A DNA stretch of 37,217 nt from Candidatus Zhuqueibacterota bacterium. Lineage in GTDB: Bacteria; Zhuqueibacterota; Zhuqueibacteria; Thermofontimicrobiales; Thermofontimicrobiaceae. This document shows positions 26,266 through 37,098 of the stretch, one piece after another; the stretch's first letter is position 1, and every line of letters starts with the position of its first letter. Where the stretch lies: assembly GCA_016783825.1 (NCBI GenBank), contig JADHVV010000019.1, forward strand, positions 1 through 37,217, given 5' to 3'. The position numbers and the translations under genes are program-made. The notes below the pieces were generated by a model. It was not told where the DNA came from. It saw nothing but the letters and a program-made list of their open reading frames with translations, and did not search any database.

Positions 26266-26574
26266 TTATCAACACCTCTCCACAACAATTATCTTAAATA
26301 ATATTATAACTTATTTAAAAATAAATATTTTTTGACATTGAAGTTATCAACAACTTATCCCCACTTTTTCATAAATATATTTGGATTCAATGTTGATAAC
26401 TCATCTTTTTTCCAATTAATATCTCTCTTACTTTTCCACATGTTTATAACTGTATAAATTATTAACAGGTTATTCACACATTATCACCAGTTATCAACGT
26501 CGATCATTTTCTTATAATGTCCTAATTATTATAAAAATAAATCATGTTAAATAATGTTATCAACATAATTCACA
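26266..26574. other. oriC: Putative oriC: cluster of DnaA boxes between dnaA and dnaN
   Basis: Boxes read by eye: TTATCAACA at 26266, 26344 and 26557; TGTTGATAA at 26391; TTATCCCCA at 26355; TTTTCCACA at 26432; TTATTCACA at 26470; TTATCACCA at 26481; TTATCAACG at 26491; TAATTCACA at 26566. Most face the same way and differ from TTATCCACA by one or two bases. The following 26580-26690 is nearly all A/T and suits a duplex-unwinding element. The strand switch of all genes near 23.2 kb supports origin location. The exact melting site cannot be fixed by reading. Confidence 0.75.
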
Positions 26575-26668
26575 CTACTACTATAACTACAAACTAATAA
26601 TTTTTTTTAAATACTTATTTAAATATAATCCAATTTAATAAAAAAAAACTTTTTAAAATAAAAAAATA

Positions 26669-26697
26669 TTGATAATTAAGTTTTTATTTCTTATATT
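26669..26697 (+). promoter_or_regulatory. Candidate dnaN promoter
   Basis: TTGATA (26669-26674) and TATATT (26692-26697) are 17 bases apart, with a start expected near 26704, about 45 nt before dnaN. It lies at the edge of the AT-rich origin zone, so chance matches are likely in such DNA. Confidence 0.4.
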
Positions 26698-26747
26698 TAA
26701 AGATATTGTTTTTTGAATAATAGTACTGAATTATAAAGGAGATTAAA

Positions 26748-27881
26748 ATGCACTTTACAGTATCTAAGGGTGTACTGCAAAAGGGGCTGCAAAAAGTCGT
26801 GGGAGTTATTCCGACAAAAACAACAATTCCCATTCTGGAGAACGTTTTACTTGATCTACAGGGCGAAAAACTTAAGATAACCGGAACTGATTTAGAAATT
26901 TGTATTTCTACTGACATATCGGTTAATGGTACCCTGGATGGATCATGCGCAGTTCCTGCCCGCTCTTTGAATGAAATTTTGAGAGAACTACCGGAACTTC
27001 CGCTCGATATTCAACTGGAAGATGGAAACAAAATAACCATAAAAACACAAAATGGTTTATATCGTTTAGGCAGTCAGCCCAAAGAAGAATTTCCCAGTAT
27101 TGTACTGGAAGATAGCGAAGGGCAATTGGATATCGATGCCGGTTTATTATCAAGAATGATCAATAAAACAGTCTTTGCAGTTTCGACAGATGAATTAAGA
27201 GCAACATTAATGGCAGTCTATTTTCAGTTTTCTGCTGAAGAATTAAGATGTGTTGCCACTGACGGACATCGACTGGTAAAAATAATTAATTACCAGGTAA
27301 AATCTCCTGATTTTCATAAAGACGTTATCGTTCCAACCAAAGCGCTTTCCCTGATCTTAAAGAATATTGAAACAATTGAAGATCCTGAAAAAATTAATGT
27401 CAATCTTTCCATTGGGGAAAATCACATCATTTTTAATATGCAGGACACGCTCATTTATTCAAAACTCATCGAAGGGCAATATCCTAAATATGAAAACGTT
27501 ATTCCCATTGACAATGACAAAAAGTTGACTGTTGATAAAACTGAACTGTCAGCAGCGGTGCGTCGTGTATCCATTTTTTCAAACTCTTTCACACATCAGA
27601 TCAGGTTTGCCGTAGATGGAACGAAAATGAAAATTAGTTCCGAAGATGTTGAATATGGCGGCGAAGGGAATGAAGTAATTAATGTTAAATATGATGCTGA
27701 TAGTTTGGAGGTCGCTTATAACGGTGTTTATGTCATCGATCTGTTAAAGCACATCGATACTGATGAAGTGAATTTTCTTTTAAAAGATTCAGTGAGCGCT
27801 GCTATTGTTACGCCATCGACTCAGAAAGAAAAAGAAGATTTGATGATGTTGATTATGCCGATACGATTAAGTGAGGATTAA
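26748..27881 (+). CDS. dnaN: DNA polymerase III beta subunit (sliding clamp)
   Basis: 377 residues. The dimeric ring clamp tethers polymerase and other partners to DNA. The opening MHFTVSKGVLQKGLQKVVGV, the TKTTIPILENVLL block, GTDLEICIS, ATDGHRLVKI in the middle domain, and the C-terminal LMMLIMPIRL (the M-P-x-R/M-L ending that lines the partner-binding pocket) all fit. Three clamp domains of about 125 residues are covered. AAAGGAG precedes the ATG. recF starts 9 nt after the stop, so dnaN-recF form a unit. Confidence 0.98.
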   Translation: MHFTVSKGVLQKGLQKVVGVIPTKTTIPILENVLLDLQGEKLKITGTDLEICISTDISVNGTLDGSCAVPARSLNEILRELPELPLDIQLEDGNKITIKTQNGLYRLGSQPKEEFPSIVLEDSEGQLDIDAGLLSRMINKTVFAVSTDELRATLMAVYFQFSAEELRCVATDGHRLVKIINYQVKSPDFHKDVIVPTKALSLILKNIETIEDPEKINVNLSIGENHIIFNMQDTLIYSKLIEGQYPKYENVIPIDNDKKLTVDKTELSAAVRRVSIFSNSFTHQIRFAVDGTKMKISSEDVEYGGEGNEVINVKYDADSLEVAYNGVYVIDLLKHIDTDEVNFLLKDSVSAAIVTPSTQKEKEDLMMLIMPIRLSED

Positions 27882-27890
27882 TCTTTCAGT

Positions 27891-29000
27891 ATGATTTTGA
27901 CTTCGCTTGAAATGATCGATTTCAGGAACTATGAACAGGAAAAAATAGATTTTGCTGATCAAAAAAATTTTCTTTTTGGAAATAATGCCCAGGGAAAAAG
28001 TAATTTATTAGAAGCGATTTATTTGTCCTGCTTGTCAAAAAGTTTCCGAACATCTCACGAGAAAGAAGCAATAGCATTTTCTAAACAAAATTTTATTCTA
28101 AAAGCTGAATTTAAGTTTGATAACGGGAACAAACAAAAAGTAACCCTGTTATGTTCTAACAATAAAGGGAAAGAAATTTCCGTAAATCGAAAAAGAATTA
28201 GTAGAATTTCAGAGTTTATTGGCAATTTTCCTGTTGTCCTTTCTTCCCCGGAAGAATACAATTTAACGACCGGTCCGCCACCGGAGAGAAGAAAATTTAT
28301 TGATATTTTATTGTCCCAGGTTTCAAAAAAATATATTCATTTTCTCATTGAGTATTTTAGAATTCTTAAACAAAAAAATGCAATCTTACAAAAATGGAAA
28401 CAAACAGGAAAGCAAAATCAAATCGAGTTGGAACCATGGAATGAACGATTGGTTGAAATCGGCAGCAAAATTATTGACTTTAGAAATAAATTTTCAGGAC
28501 AACTCTCCATTAATATCAAGGACATCTACTCCAAATTAGTTAAGAATAATGAGCAATTGGATTTTACCTATCACCCGAACGTTGAATTTAACAGTTCCGA
28601 AGAAATTGAAAGTTGTTTTGAAAATAAATTAAAACAACTTTTTTATAAGGAAGTGCAACGAGGAACAAGCCTTGCCGGTCCCCATCGCGATGACTTTATT
28701 TTCAAAATCAATGGGCATGACTTAAAGAAATTTGGCTCACGCGGGCAACATAAAACTGTTTTAATTTCCTTAGCTGCTGCTGAATACGAATTGATCAAAA
28801 AATTGACTGAAGAAACGCCAATTTTGTTAATTGATGATTTATACTCCGAATTAGATGTAAATAGAGAGAATAACATTTTAGATTTGCTTGAAGGATTCGG
28901 TCAGGTTTTTATTACTTCCACAGAAATCCATAATAAGGATTCAAAAGAAGAAAAGAGTAAACATTTTTTTGTAAAGAGCGGTACTGTACAGCCAGCGTAA
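27891..29000 (+). CDS. recF: DNA replication and repair protein RecF
   Basis: 369 residues. An SMC-like ATPase that with RecO and RecR loads RecA at single-strand gaps. Walker A is GNNAQGKSNLLEAIY near 30-45, the signature-type SLAGPHRDDF near 262, Walker B LLIDDLYSELD near 307, and FGSRGQHKTVLISLA is the family's typical C-terminal lobe sequence. Start and length are normal. It lies directly after dnaN and 26 nt before the DUF721 gene, the usual origin cluster order. Confidence 0.97.
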   Translation: MILTSLEMIDFRNYEQEKIDFADQKNFLFGNNAQGKSNLLEAIYLSCLSKSFRTSHEKEAIAFSKQNFILKAEFKFDNGNKQKVTLLCSNNKGKEISVNRKRISRISEFIGNFPVVLSSPEEYNLTTGPPPERRKFIDILLSQVSKKYIHFLIEYFRILKQKNAILQKWKQTGKQNQIELEPWNERLVEIGSKIIDFRNKFSGQLSINIKDIYSKLVKNNEQLDFTYHPNVEFNSSEEIESCFENKLKQLFYKEVQRGTSLAGPHRDDFIFKINGHDLKKFGSRGQHKTVLISLAAAEYELIKKLTEETPILLIDDLYSELDVNRENNILDLLEGFGQVFITSTEIHNKDSKEEKSKHFFVKSGTVQPA

Positions 29001-29026
29001 AAATTATACTCATTAACGAGTAAAAA

Positions 29027-29302
29027 ATGAAAACATTACAACAGGCAATAAATAAATTAATAAAAGATTTGGGAATTGAAAATAGGGTATTAGAAAATCA
29101 AGTATTAAATGAGTGGTCATTAGTAGTCGGGAAAAGAATCGCAGAAATAAGCACAGCAAATAAAATTGAAAACAAGGTTTTAATAGTAAAAGTATTGAAT
29201 AGCAGTTGGAGAAACGAACTACTTTTTCATAAAAGAAACATCATTGATAAATTAAATAAAAAAATTGGTAAAAGGATGGTCGAAGATATAAAGTTTTATT
29301 AA
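29027..29302 (+). CDS. DUF721/DciA-like protein
   Basis: 91 residues. The pattern VLNEWSLVVGKRIAEISTA then KVLIVKVLNSSWRNELLFHK matches DUF721, the conserved core of DciA. DciA assists loading or activity of the replicative helicase in bacteria without DnaC/DnaI. This short form has only the core domain, without a long disordered tail. Position between recF and gyrB is the classic one for the family. A role in helicase loading at the adjacent origin is inferred from family knowledge. Confidence 0.88.
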   Translation: MKTLQQAINKLIKDLGIENRVLENQVLNEWSLVVGKRIAEISTANKIENKVLIVKVLNSSWRNELLFHKRNIIDKLNKKIGKRMVEDIKFY

Positions 29303-29396
29303 GGTAACCGGGAAATTAGGTAATTAGTTTATTGGGAATTAGAAATAGGGATTATTTTTTTATTAACCAATTTCCATATTACCAAATTACCTTTTC
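29303..29396. repeat. GGTAATT/AATTACC palindromic repeat, copy 1
   Basis: AGGTAATTAG and ATTGGGAATT on the left pair imperfectly with AACCAATTTCC, ATATTACC and AAATTACC on the right, forming a hairpin of about 90 nt between the DciA-like gene and gyrB. Related structures lie at 34620-34726 and 35598-35676. Confidence 0.6.
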
Positions 29397-29426
29397 TTCT
29401 TACCCTACTTTAAAGACTTCAGTTAA

Positions 29427-31388
<1,962 letters not shown>

Positions 31389-31399
31389 ATCCTTTGTCC

Positions 31400-31592
31400 A
31401 ACTAAAAAAATACGCATAACCCAGCGCACTAAAGTGCAGGCGAAGGCTGAGGCAAAGGCGAAGGAAAAAAAATTCTTAATCCTTTAATCTTATACCTTAC
31501 TCCGCCTTAGCCTTTTTGATGTAAGAGTTAAGTGATCTGGGTTAGAAAAAACTTTTGCACAAAAAACAAAGATTCAACTGGTAATACTATAA
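31400..31592 (-). repeat. Palindromic intergenic repeat, copy 4 / left arm of the 5.5 kb inverted repeat
   Basis: GCGCACTAAAGTGC, then GGCGAAGGCTGAGGCAAAGGC, the core ATCCTTTAATCTTATACCTT, then CTCCGCCTTAGCC and an outer arm reaching AACTATA near 31590. Bases 31467-31592 (126 bp) are identical to the reverse complement of 37080-37217 except for 12 extra bases (the reverse complement of TTCGCCTCAGCC) present only in the right arm. It lies between gyrB and the protease gene, and the N-terminal extension of the latter's open frame lies within it. Confidence 0.88.
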
Positions 31593-31627
31593 AGGCGATG
31601 CACTCCGAATATTTTAAAGGTGAAAAA

Positions 31628-32014
31628 ATGGGAAGAATTATTACACCAGTTAAAATAAAAAATTTAAGAGATCCGGATAAGTCCATTCATATTGATGCTA
31701 TGGTTGATACCGGTGCTTCTTATATGATCCTGCCAAGCGCATGGAAAGAACGTTTGGGGGATTTGGATTTAATAGAAATTGCTGAATTGGAGACAGCGAC
31801 ACAAACAACTGTAAAAGGTGAAATCTGCGGACCTGTACAAATCCAAATTGAGGGCTTTCGAAGAATATATAGTGAAGTTGTTTTTGTGGATATGGAACCT
31901 GAAAATGGAAATTATGAACCTTTAGTCGGCTACATCGTTCTTGAGCTATCCCATGCTGCTGTTGACATGGTCGGTCATCGTCTGATACGTGTAAAACGAA
32001 TGGATTTAAAGTAA
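31628..32014 (+). CDS. Clan AA (retropepsin-like) aspartic protease
   Basis: About 128 residues from the ATG at 31628 (AAAGG about 8 nt upstream). The open frame extends 32 codons further up, but that part lies largely in a repeat. The single catalytic motif AMVDTGASYMILP near residue 25 is the D-T/S-G-A active site of retropepsin-like proteases, which act as homodimers. A later hydrophobic-hydrophobic-Gly element reads EPLVGYIVLE. No signal peptide or membrane segment, so cytoplasmic. Substrate unknown. It sits between gyrB and gyrA, all on one strand; the link to gyrase is positional only. Confidence 0.82.
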   Translation: MGRIITPVKIKNLRDPDKSIHIDAMVDTGASYMILPSAWKERLGDLDLIEIAELETATQTTVKGEICGPVQIQIEGFRRIYSEVVFVDMEPENGNYEPLVGYIVLELSHAAVDMVGHRLIRVKRMDLK

Positions 32015-32068
32015 GCATTATTAAAAACATTTAGAGAAACTACATAATAAAAAGTTTTAAAAATAATT

Positions 32069-32107
32069 TCCAACGGATTAAAGAACCCAACTGATAAATC
32101 CTTTGGA
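32069..32107. repeat. Small CCAACGGAT hairpin before gyrA
   Basis: TCCAACGGATT (32069-32079) pairs with AATCCTTTGGA (32097-32107), 10 of 11 positions, 22 bases before the gyrA start. The word TCCAACGGAT also forms the element at 13429-13591. It could influence gyrA leader folding. Confidence 0.5.
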
Positions 32108-32128
32108 TAAAAGGAAAAGAGATAAAAT

Positions 32129-34561
32129 ATGGACATAAAGAAAGAAAGAATTGTTCCAATTCATATAGAAGAAGAAATGAAAAATTCCTACATCGATTAT
32201 TCGATGTCGGTAATCGTTTCACGAGCATTACCGGATGTACGGGATGGTTTAAAACCGGTGCACAGAAGAATCCTGTATGGCATGCAAGATCTCGGTTTAC
32301 GACCAAATACAGCATTTAAAAAGAGCGCCAGAATTGTGGGTGAAGTACTTGGAAAATACCATCCGCATGGTGACTCAGCAGTTTATGACGCCATGGTTCG
32401 CATGGTTCAGGATTTTTCTCTTCGTTATCCCCTGGTAAATGGACAGGGGAATTTTGGTTCTGTGGATGGTGATTCTCCGGCAGCTATGCGGTACACAGAA
32501 GCTAAAATGGCGAAAATAGCTGAAGAATTGTTGAGAGATCTGGATAAAGATACGGTAGATTTTGCACCAAATTTTGATGAATCATTAAAAGAACCCACAG
32601 TTTTACCATCAGTTTTACCAACCCTGTTAGTTAACGGCTCTTCAGGAATTGCTGTGGGAATGGCTACCAATATTCCGCCTCATAATTTAACGGAAGTTGT
32701 TGATGCGCTGGTTGCGTTAATTAAAAAATCAGAATTAAAAATCGAAAAATTAATGGGGATTATTCAGGGACCTGATTTTCCGACAGGCGCTATAATTTAT
32801 GGAAGAGAAGGAATTGACTCAGCATATCGAACAGGAAGAGGAAAAATTCTCGTTCGAGGCAAGGCTAACATTGAACAAACCCGGCAGGGAAAAGATAGGA
32901 TAATAATTAGTGAAATTCCATACATGGTCAATAAAGCTAAATTGATCGAAAAAATGGCTGAATTGGTAAATAATAGAAAAATTGATGGAATTACTGAAAT
33001 CCGGGATGAATCTGATAAAGATGGTTTTCGTATTGTCATTGAATTACGCCGTGATGCGCAACCCCATGTTATTCTAAACCAGTTATATAAACACACGCAG
33101 ATGCAGGTTACCTTCGGTGTTATCATGCTGGCTCTGGTTGATGGTGTTCCACATGTCCTGAATTTACAACAAATACTACAACATTTTATTGATTTCCGCC
33201 ATGGTGTTGTTGTCAGGCGAACGAAGTATGAATTGGACAAAGCAGAAAAACGAGCGCACATTTTAGAAGGATTAAAAATTGCGTTAGACAATATAGATGC
33301 AATAATAGCACTGATTAAAAAATCAAGAAATCCTGAGACTGCAAAAATAAATTTAATGAAACAATTCAAATTGTCTGAAATTCAAGCCCAGGCAATTCTG
33401 GATATGCGTTTGCAACGGCTGACCGGGCTCGAACGGAAAAAAATTGAAGAAGAGTATTTAGCAACAATAAAATTAATTAATAAACTGAAAGCAATTCTCG
33501 AAAGCAAACCCATGCGCATGAACATTATTAAAGAAGAATTGCTTGAATTAAAAGAAAAATATGGTGATGACAGAAGAACAGAGATCATTGAAAGTATTGA
33601 AGAATTTTCCATTGAAGATATGATCGCTGAAGAAGAAATGGTTATCACAATTTCTCATTTTGGTTTCATCAAAAGGTTTCCTGTTTCCGGTTACCGGCGG
33701 CAGGCAAGAGGTGGAACCGGTTCTTCGGGCGCTTCTACCAGGGTGGAAGATTTTATTGAGCACATGTTCATTGCATCAACCCACCAATACATTTTAATTT
33801 TTACGGATAAGGGAAAATGTTACTGGCTGAAGGTGCACGAAGTTCCCCAGGCAGGTAAAGGATCAAAAGGCAGGGCGATTGTTAATTTGCTGCATATTCA
33901 AAAAGATGAAAAAATAGCTGCCTTTGTGAATGTAAAAGAATTTGATAATGAACATTTTCTTATCATGGCGACTAAAAAGGGACTGGTTAAAAAAACAGTT
34001 CTTTCAGCTTATGGTAATCCTCGTCGTGGTGGAATAAACGCCATTAATATTCGTGAAGGAGATAACTTAATTACTGCCAAATTGACTGATGGCAACCAGG
34101 AAATTGTTTTAGGAACATTGAATGGTAAAGCAATTCGATTTTACGAATCTGATGTAAGAGACATGGGAAGAGGCGCGTCTGGGGTAATAGGAATTTCATT
34201 GGGGAAAGACGATCGTGTTGTTGGAATGGTAACGGTTCGGACTGATTCAACATTATTAGTAATTACCGAAAATGGGTATGGTAAACGTTCGCTGATCTCA
34301 CAATACAGAATTACCCGACGCGGCGGTAAAGGAATTGTTACAGTTAATACAACTGATAAGGTTGGAAAAATGATCGCCATAAAGGAAGTAAGGGATGATG
34401 ACGACGTAATGATCATTACTACTAATGGTAAAGTAATAAGACAGGCGATAAAACAACTTCGTAATATGGGGAGAGCAACCCAGGGAGTTCGTTTAATTCG
34501 TTTAGGAGAGAATGATCAAATCGGCGATGTTGCACGTATCATAAAAGAAAACAATTCGTGA
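32129..34561 (+). CDS. gyrA: DNA gyrase subunit A
   Basis: 810 residues. DNA-cleaving and DNA-wrapping subunit. Numbering matches E. coli closely: catalytic Tyr122 in [10 protein letters not shown], and quinolone-region Ser83 and Asp87 in [12 protein letters not shown], both of the drug-sensitive type. The breakage-reunion domain runs to about 490, followed by the six-bladed beta-pinwheel. The GyrA-box position reads QARGGTG (525-531), lacking the usual basic sixth residue, while a later blade has RRGGKG. The rest of the pinwheel looks intact. Its identity as GyrA rather than ParC rests on gyrB proximity and the box. A weak hairpin (AACTAAC/GTTAGTT, 34591-34612) follows. Confidence 0.96.
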   Translation: MDIKKERIVPIHIEEEMKNSYIDYSMSVIVSRALPDVRDGLKPVHRRILYGMQDLGLRPNTAFKKSARIVGEVLGKYHPHGDSAVYDAMVRMVQDFSLRYPLVNGQGNFGSVDGDSPAAMRYTEAKMAKIAEELLRDLDKDTVDFAPNFDESLKEPTVLPSVLPTLLVNGSSGIAVGMATNIPPHNLTEVVDALVALIKKSELKIEKLMGIIQGPDFPTGAIIYGREGIDSAYRTGRGKILVRGKANIEQTRQGKDRIIISEIPYMVNKAKLIEKMAELVNNRKIDGITEIRDESDKDGFRIVIELRRDAQPHVILNQLYKHTQMQVTFGVIMLALVDGVPHVLNLQQILQHFIDFRHGVVVRRTKYELDKAEKRAHILEGLKIALDNIDAIIALIKKSRNPETAKINLMKQFKLSEIQAQAILDMRLQRLTGLERKKIEEEYLATIKLINKLKAILESKPMRMNIIKEELLELKEKYGDDRRTEIIESIEEFSIEDMIAEEEMVITISHFGFIKRFPVSGYRRQARGGTGSSGASTRVEDFIEHMFIASTHQYILIFTDKGKCYWLKVHEVPQAGKGSKGRAIVNLLHIQKDEKIAAFVNVKEFDNEHFLIMATKKGLVKKTVLSAYGNPRRGGINAINIREGDNLITAKLTDGNQEIVLGTLNGKAIRFYESDVRDMGRGASGVIGISLGKDDRVVGMVTVRTDSTLLVITENGYGKRSLISQYRITRRGGKGIVTVNTTDKVGKMIAIKEVRDDDDVMIITTNGKVIRQAIKQLRNMGRATQGVRLIRLGENDQIGDVARIIKENNS

Positions 34562-34619
34562 TTTTCATCACCACTTGTTAGGCACTTGTTAACTAACATT
34601 GAAGAGTTAGTTGTCGATA

Positions 34620-34726
34620 GGAAAATTGTTAGGTAATAGGGTAAAAAGGTAAATTGGTAATAAAAAAATCAACAGTATTATTAAAGCCCAATTACCCAAT
34701 CAATTAATTACCCATTTACCTTTAAA
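34620..34726. repeat. GGTAATT/AATTACC palindromic repeat, copy 2
   Basis: AGGTAATAGGGTAAAAAGG, TAAATTGGTAAT on the left and AATTACCCAATC, ATTACCCATTTACC on the right form a long imperfect hairpin around a short loop, filling most of the gyrA to fecR-like spacer. Same type as 29303-29396. Confidence 0.6.
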
Positions 34727-34746
34727 TTTAAAAAGAAGAGGAAAAA

Positions 34747-35526
34747 ATGAGAAAAACCAATAATATCAAAAAAATGACCGGGGGCATAATTTTACTACTC
34801 TTTATTTTTGGATTATTTTTTTCCGTTGCAACCGCAGTTGATGAAACATCAAAAAAAGACAAAAAAGGATTAATAACATACAAAGATGGCCGCGTTCGGA
34901 AAAAAGAAATAACTGGTGAAGAGTGGAAACAAGCAGATGTAAATTCTTCCGTATTAACCGGGGACAGGGTGAGAACTTACAAGCGGTCCCGGGCAGAATT
35001 AGAGTTATTGGAATTAGACATGATCAGGATGGCGCCGGAGACAATAATTGATGTTGTAAAGTTATACGAAGAAACAAAAACACAGCAAAAAGAAACAAAG
35101 ATCGCTCTGCAGAAAGGCGATATTTGGGCAAAAATCAAAAAGAAAGACAAATCCACAAAATTTGATATTTCAGCGCCTGTGGCAGTGGCAGCAATTACCG
35201 GAACAGTTTTGAGAATGGGCGTTTCTGCGGATTCATCCACTGAACTGAAAGTTTATAATGGAGAAGTGCAAATAACCAATGCGCCGGAAAAATCTAATAT
35301 AACGCCAAAAACAATCGAACCTTACGAAATCCCCGGACCTTATGAAATAGAAGGACCACACGAAGTATCCATGGAAGAATGGGTTTATATTGTCAGAAAC
35401 ATGCAGAAAATTGTATTCGATAAAAAGGGCAAAATAACGCACGTGGGTGATTTTAATGCCAATGACAAAGATGAACAGTCGGATTGGGTAAAATGGAATT
35501 TGCAAAGGGATGGTTTAGGAAAATAG
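34747..35526 (+). CDS. FecR-domain secreted protein
   Basis: 259 residues. An N-terminal signal peptide or anchor (about 10-30, IILLLFIFGLFFSVATA) precedes a FecR domain: ITYKDGRVRKKE, SSVLTGDRVRTYKRSRAELEL, IRMAPETIIDV, LQKGDIWAKIKK, FDISAPVAVAAITGTVLRMG, STELKVYNGEVQITN, matching the family's order (tGDrvrT... a.l.l.dG..i.l...t...l..G.v.......f.v.tp.a.a.vrGT.f.v). The C-terminal about 85 residues have a short proline/glutamate repeat (PYEIPGPYEIEGPHEV). No FecI-type sigma factor or anti-sigma segment is adjacent, so it is more likely a periplasmic or surface protein than a sigma regulator. Confidence 0.82.
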   Translation: MRKTNNIKKMTGGIILLLFIFGLFFSVATAVDETSKKDKKGLITYKDGRVRKKEITGEEWKQADVNSSVLTGDRVRTYKRSRAELELLELDMIRMAPETIIDVVKLYEETKTQQKETKIALQKGDIWAKIKKKDKSTKFDISAPVAVAAITGTVLRMGVSADSSTELKVYNGEVQITNAPEKSNITPKTIEPYEIPGPYEIEGPHEVSMEEWVYIVRNMQKIVFDKKGKITHVGDFNANDKDEQSDWVKWNLQRDGLGK

Positions 35527-35597
35527 CTTTTGTTCTAAAAAAGTAAGTGTCATACCAAATAAATCGAAAGAATCTGAAATTAAAAATAAGATTTGAA

Positions 35598-35676
35598 AGA
35601 TAATTTGGCAATTGGTTAAATGGGTAATAAAAAAGCTATCAGAATTACAAATTACAAAATTACCATTTTGGTGATA
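35598..35676. repeat. GGTAAT/ATTACC repeat, copy 3 (degenerate)
   Basis: GGCAATTGGTTAAATGGGTAA at the left and AATTACCATTTTGGTG at the right pair weakly; it resembles the copies before gyrB and before the FecR gene but is shorter. It fills the first part of the FecR to hydrolase spacer. Confidence 0.45.
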
Positions 35677-35703
35677 TCTTATTTCAAATAAGAAATTTAA
35701 AAT

Positions 35704-35745
35704 AAACGCACAATAATTTTTTTAATACTTGTGCGTTTTTTATTA
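35704..35745 (+). terminator. Factor-independent terminator after the FecR gene
   Basis: AAACGCACAA (35704-35713) and TTGTGCGTTT (35729-35738) form a perfect 10 bp stem with a 15-base AT-rich loop, followed by TTTTATTATT. It would end transcription of the FecR gene, and it also argues against any start upstream of 35779 for the next gene. Confidence 0.82.
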
Positions 35746-35787
35746 TTAATAATATTAATATTTATAAATACCAAAAGGATGACGATC

Positions 35788-37098
35788 ATGTCTATAAATA
35801 ACGATTTGTCGAAGCGGGGCGGGGTGGTATTTATAGCAATTAGTTATATATTATTTGTAAATACAGCATTTGCTCAAGATTTAAATCCTCCTTATCCAAG
35901 GATTGGACAAGTAAATTTCTATTCTGCAGGAGCAGGACCAACTATCTGGAAAGATCATGATTTAATAGCTATTCGTAATCATCGTGGAAGTGATGCTAGG
36001 GCGATTAAGGAAAAGAATCCTGATGTTCTTCTTTTAGGTGCGAGTGCAGTAGTTACTGGTGATGAGATGGAAATAATAGTTGGAGAGAAGTTTCCAGAAG
36101 AGTGGTTTGTACGTTGGGCTGATGGAAGCAAAATGCCTCTTTGGGGAGGATATTTAATGAATATGACCGACTATTGTCCTGAAGTAAATTTTGTATATGG
36201 TCAACAAAAATTTTATGAATTCGTGGCTTCATACTATAATGAAAATACAGACTGGAATTATTTCGATGGATTATTTTTTGACGGATGGATTTCAAATATA
36301 CAATGGCTTACATCAAACTATGGTGATATCGATTTTGACAATGATGGTGTCGCTGACGGTCAAAGCGATTCATATAATAGATGGAATGATGCAAAAATTC
36401 TGGCGGTTGATGAGGTAAGGAGATTGACAGATAAGTTAATATTGGCTCATGAAGCAGGTGAAAGCTATCTTAATGGGAATGCGTTTGAATTTTGGACGCA
36501 AGCTACAGTTGCTAGTCGTGTAGAGAATTTTTTCAGAGCACAAAGATATGCTACTGATTGTGTAGCGCCACAAATAATTTATGCAAATAGCATGGCAGAA
36601 GGGAGTGGCGCGGTTTTTCGATGTGACTTTACATCGGCACAAATAGTTGATGCTTTCTTTGGTCATGATGAGGGTTCATTTGCGCATCGTTGGACATTTC
36701 TTCATGATGAGTATATGGCAAATCTTGGTTATCCGAAAGGACCTTATGAAACCCTGGATACAGGAGTATATGTTCGATATTTTGACAATGGAGCTATAAT
36801 TACAAATATTTCCGGTGAAGCGAAGTCTGTGACAAGTTCTCAACTTACAGGAGGACCTTATTATTGTTTTAGAGGACAACAAACCCCGGAATTTAATAAT
36901 GGTTCTGAATTTTCCAGGGTCGATTTTGAGCCATTCGATGGTATTTTACTTTTAGATAAACCGACTACTTTAATTACGCCAATTATTGTTGATAATATTG
37001 ATAAAAATATGACATCAATTGGTCAAAACCCTGCTGAATATACTGGATCATGGATTCAAACTACGAATGCTAAGTATTCTTATAGTATTACCAGTTGA
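35788..37098 (+). CDS. Secreted glycosyl-hydrolase-like protein, apparently truncated at a repeat
   Basis: About 436 residues from the ATG at 35788 (AAAAGGA 8 nt upstream); longer starts would lie in the terminator. A signal peptide ends at NTAFAQ. The body resembles the putative TIM-barrel glycosyl hydrolases of the GHL15 type: WKDHDLIAIRNH, WFVRWADGSKM, NYFDGLFFDGW (likely active-site Asp region), DFDNDGVADGQ (Ca-binding-like), KLILAHEAGESYL. The final part (IIVDNIDKNMTSIGQNPAEY, TGSWIQTT) starts a carbohydrate-binding or golvesin-like beta domain but breaks off after about 35 residues. The last six codons, stop included, come from a dispersed repeat (37080 onward), so the gene is probably cut short by insertion, recombination or a contig-end artefact. 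Confidence 0.7.
   Translation: MSINNDLSKRGGVVFIAISYILFVNTAFAQDLNPPYPRIGQVNFYSAGAGPTIWKDHDLIAIRNHRGSDARAIKEKNPDVLLLGASAVVTGDEMEIIVGEKFPEEWFVRWADGSKMPLWGGYLMNMTDYCPEVNFVYGQQKFYEFVASYYNENTDWNYFDGLFFDGWISNIQWLTSNYGDIDFDNDGVADGQSDSYNRWNDAKILAVDEVRRLTDKLILAHEAGESYLNGNAFEFWTQATVASRVENFFRAQRYATDCVAPQIIYANSMAEGSGAVFRCDFTSAQIVDAFFGHDEGSFAHRWTFLHDEYMANLGYPKGPYETLDTGVYVRYFDNGAIITNISGEAKSVTSSQLTGGPYYCFRGQQTPEFNNGSEFSRVDFEPFDGILLLDKPTTLITPIIVDNIDKNMTSIGQNPAEYTGSWIQTTNAKYSYSITS

Noticed and set aside
31532-31627. Upstream extension of the aspartic protease reading frame
   Set aside because: This stretch is mostly dispersed repeat sequence; the ATG at 31628 has a suitable ribosome-binding site and the family normally starts there.
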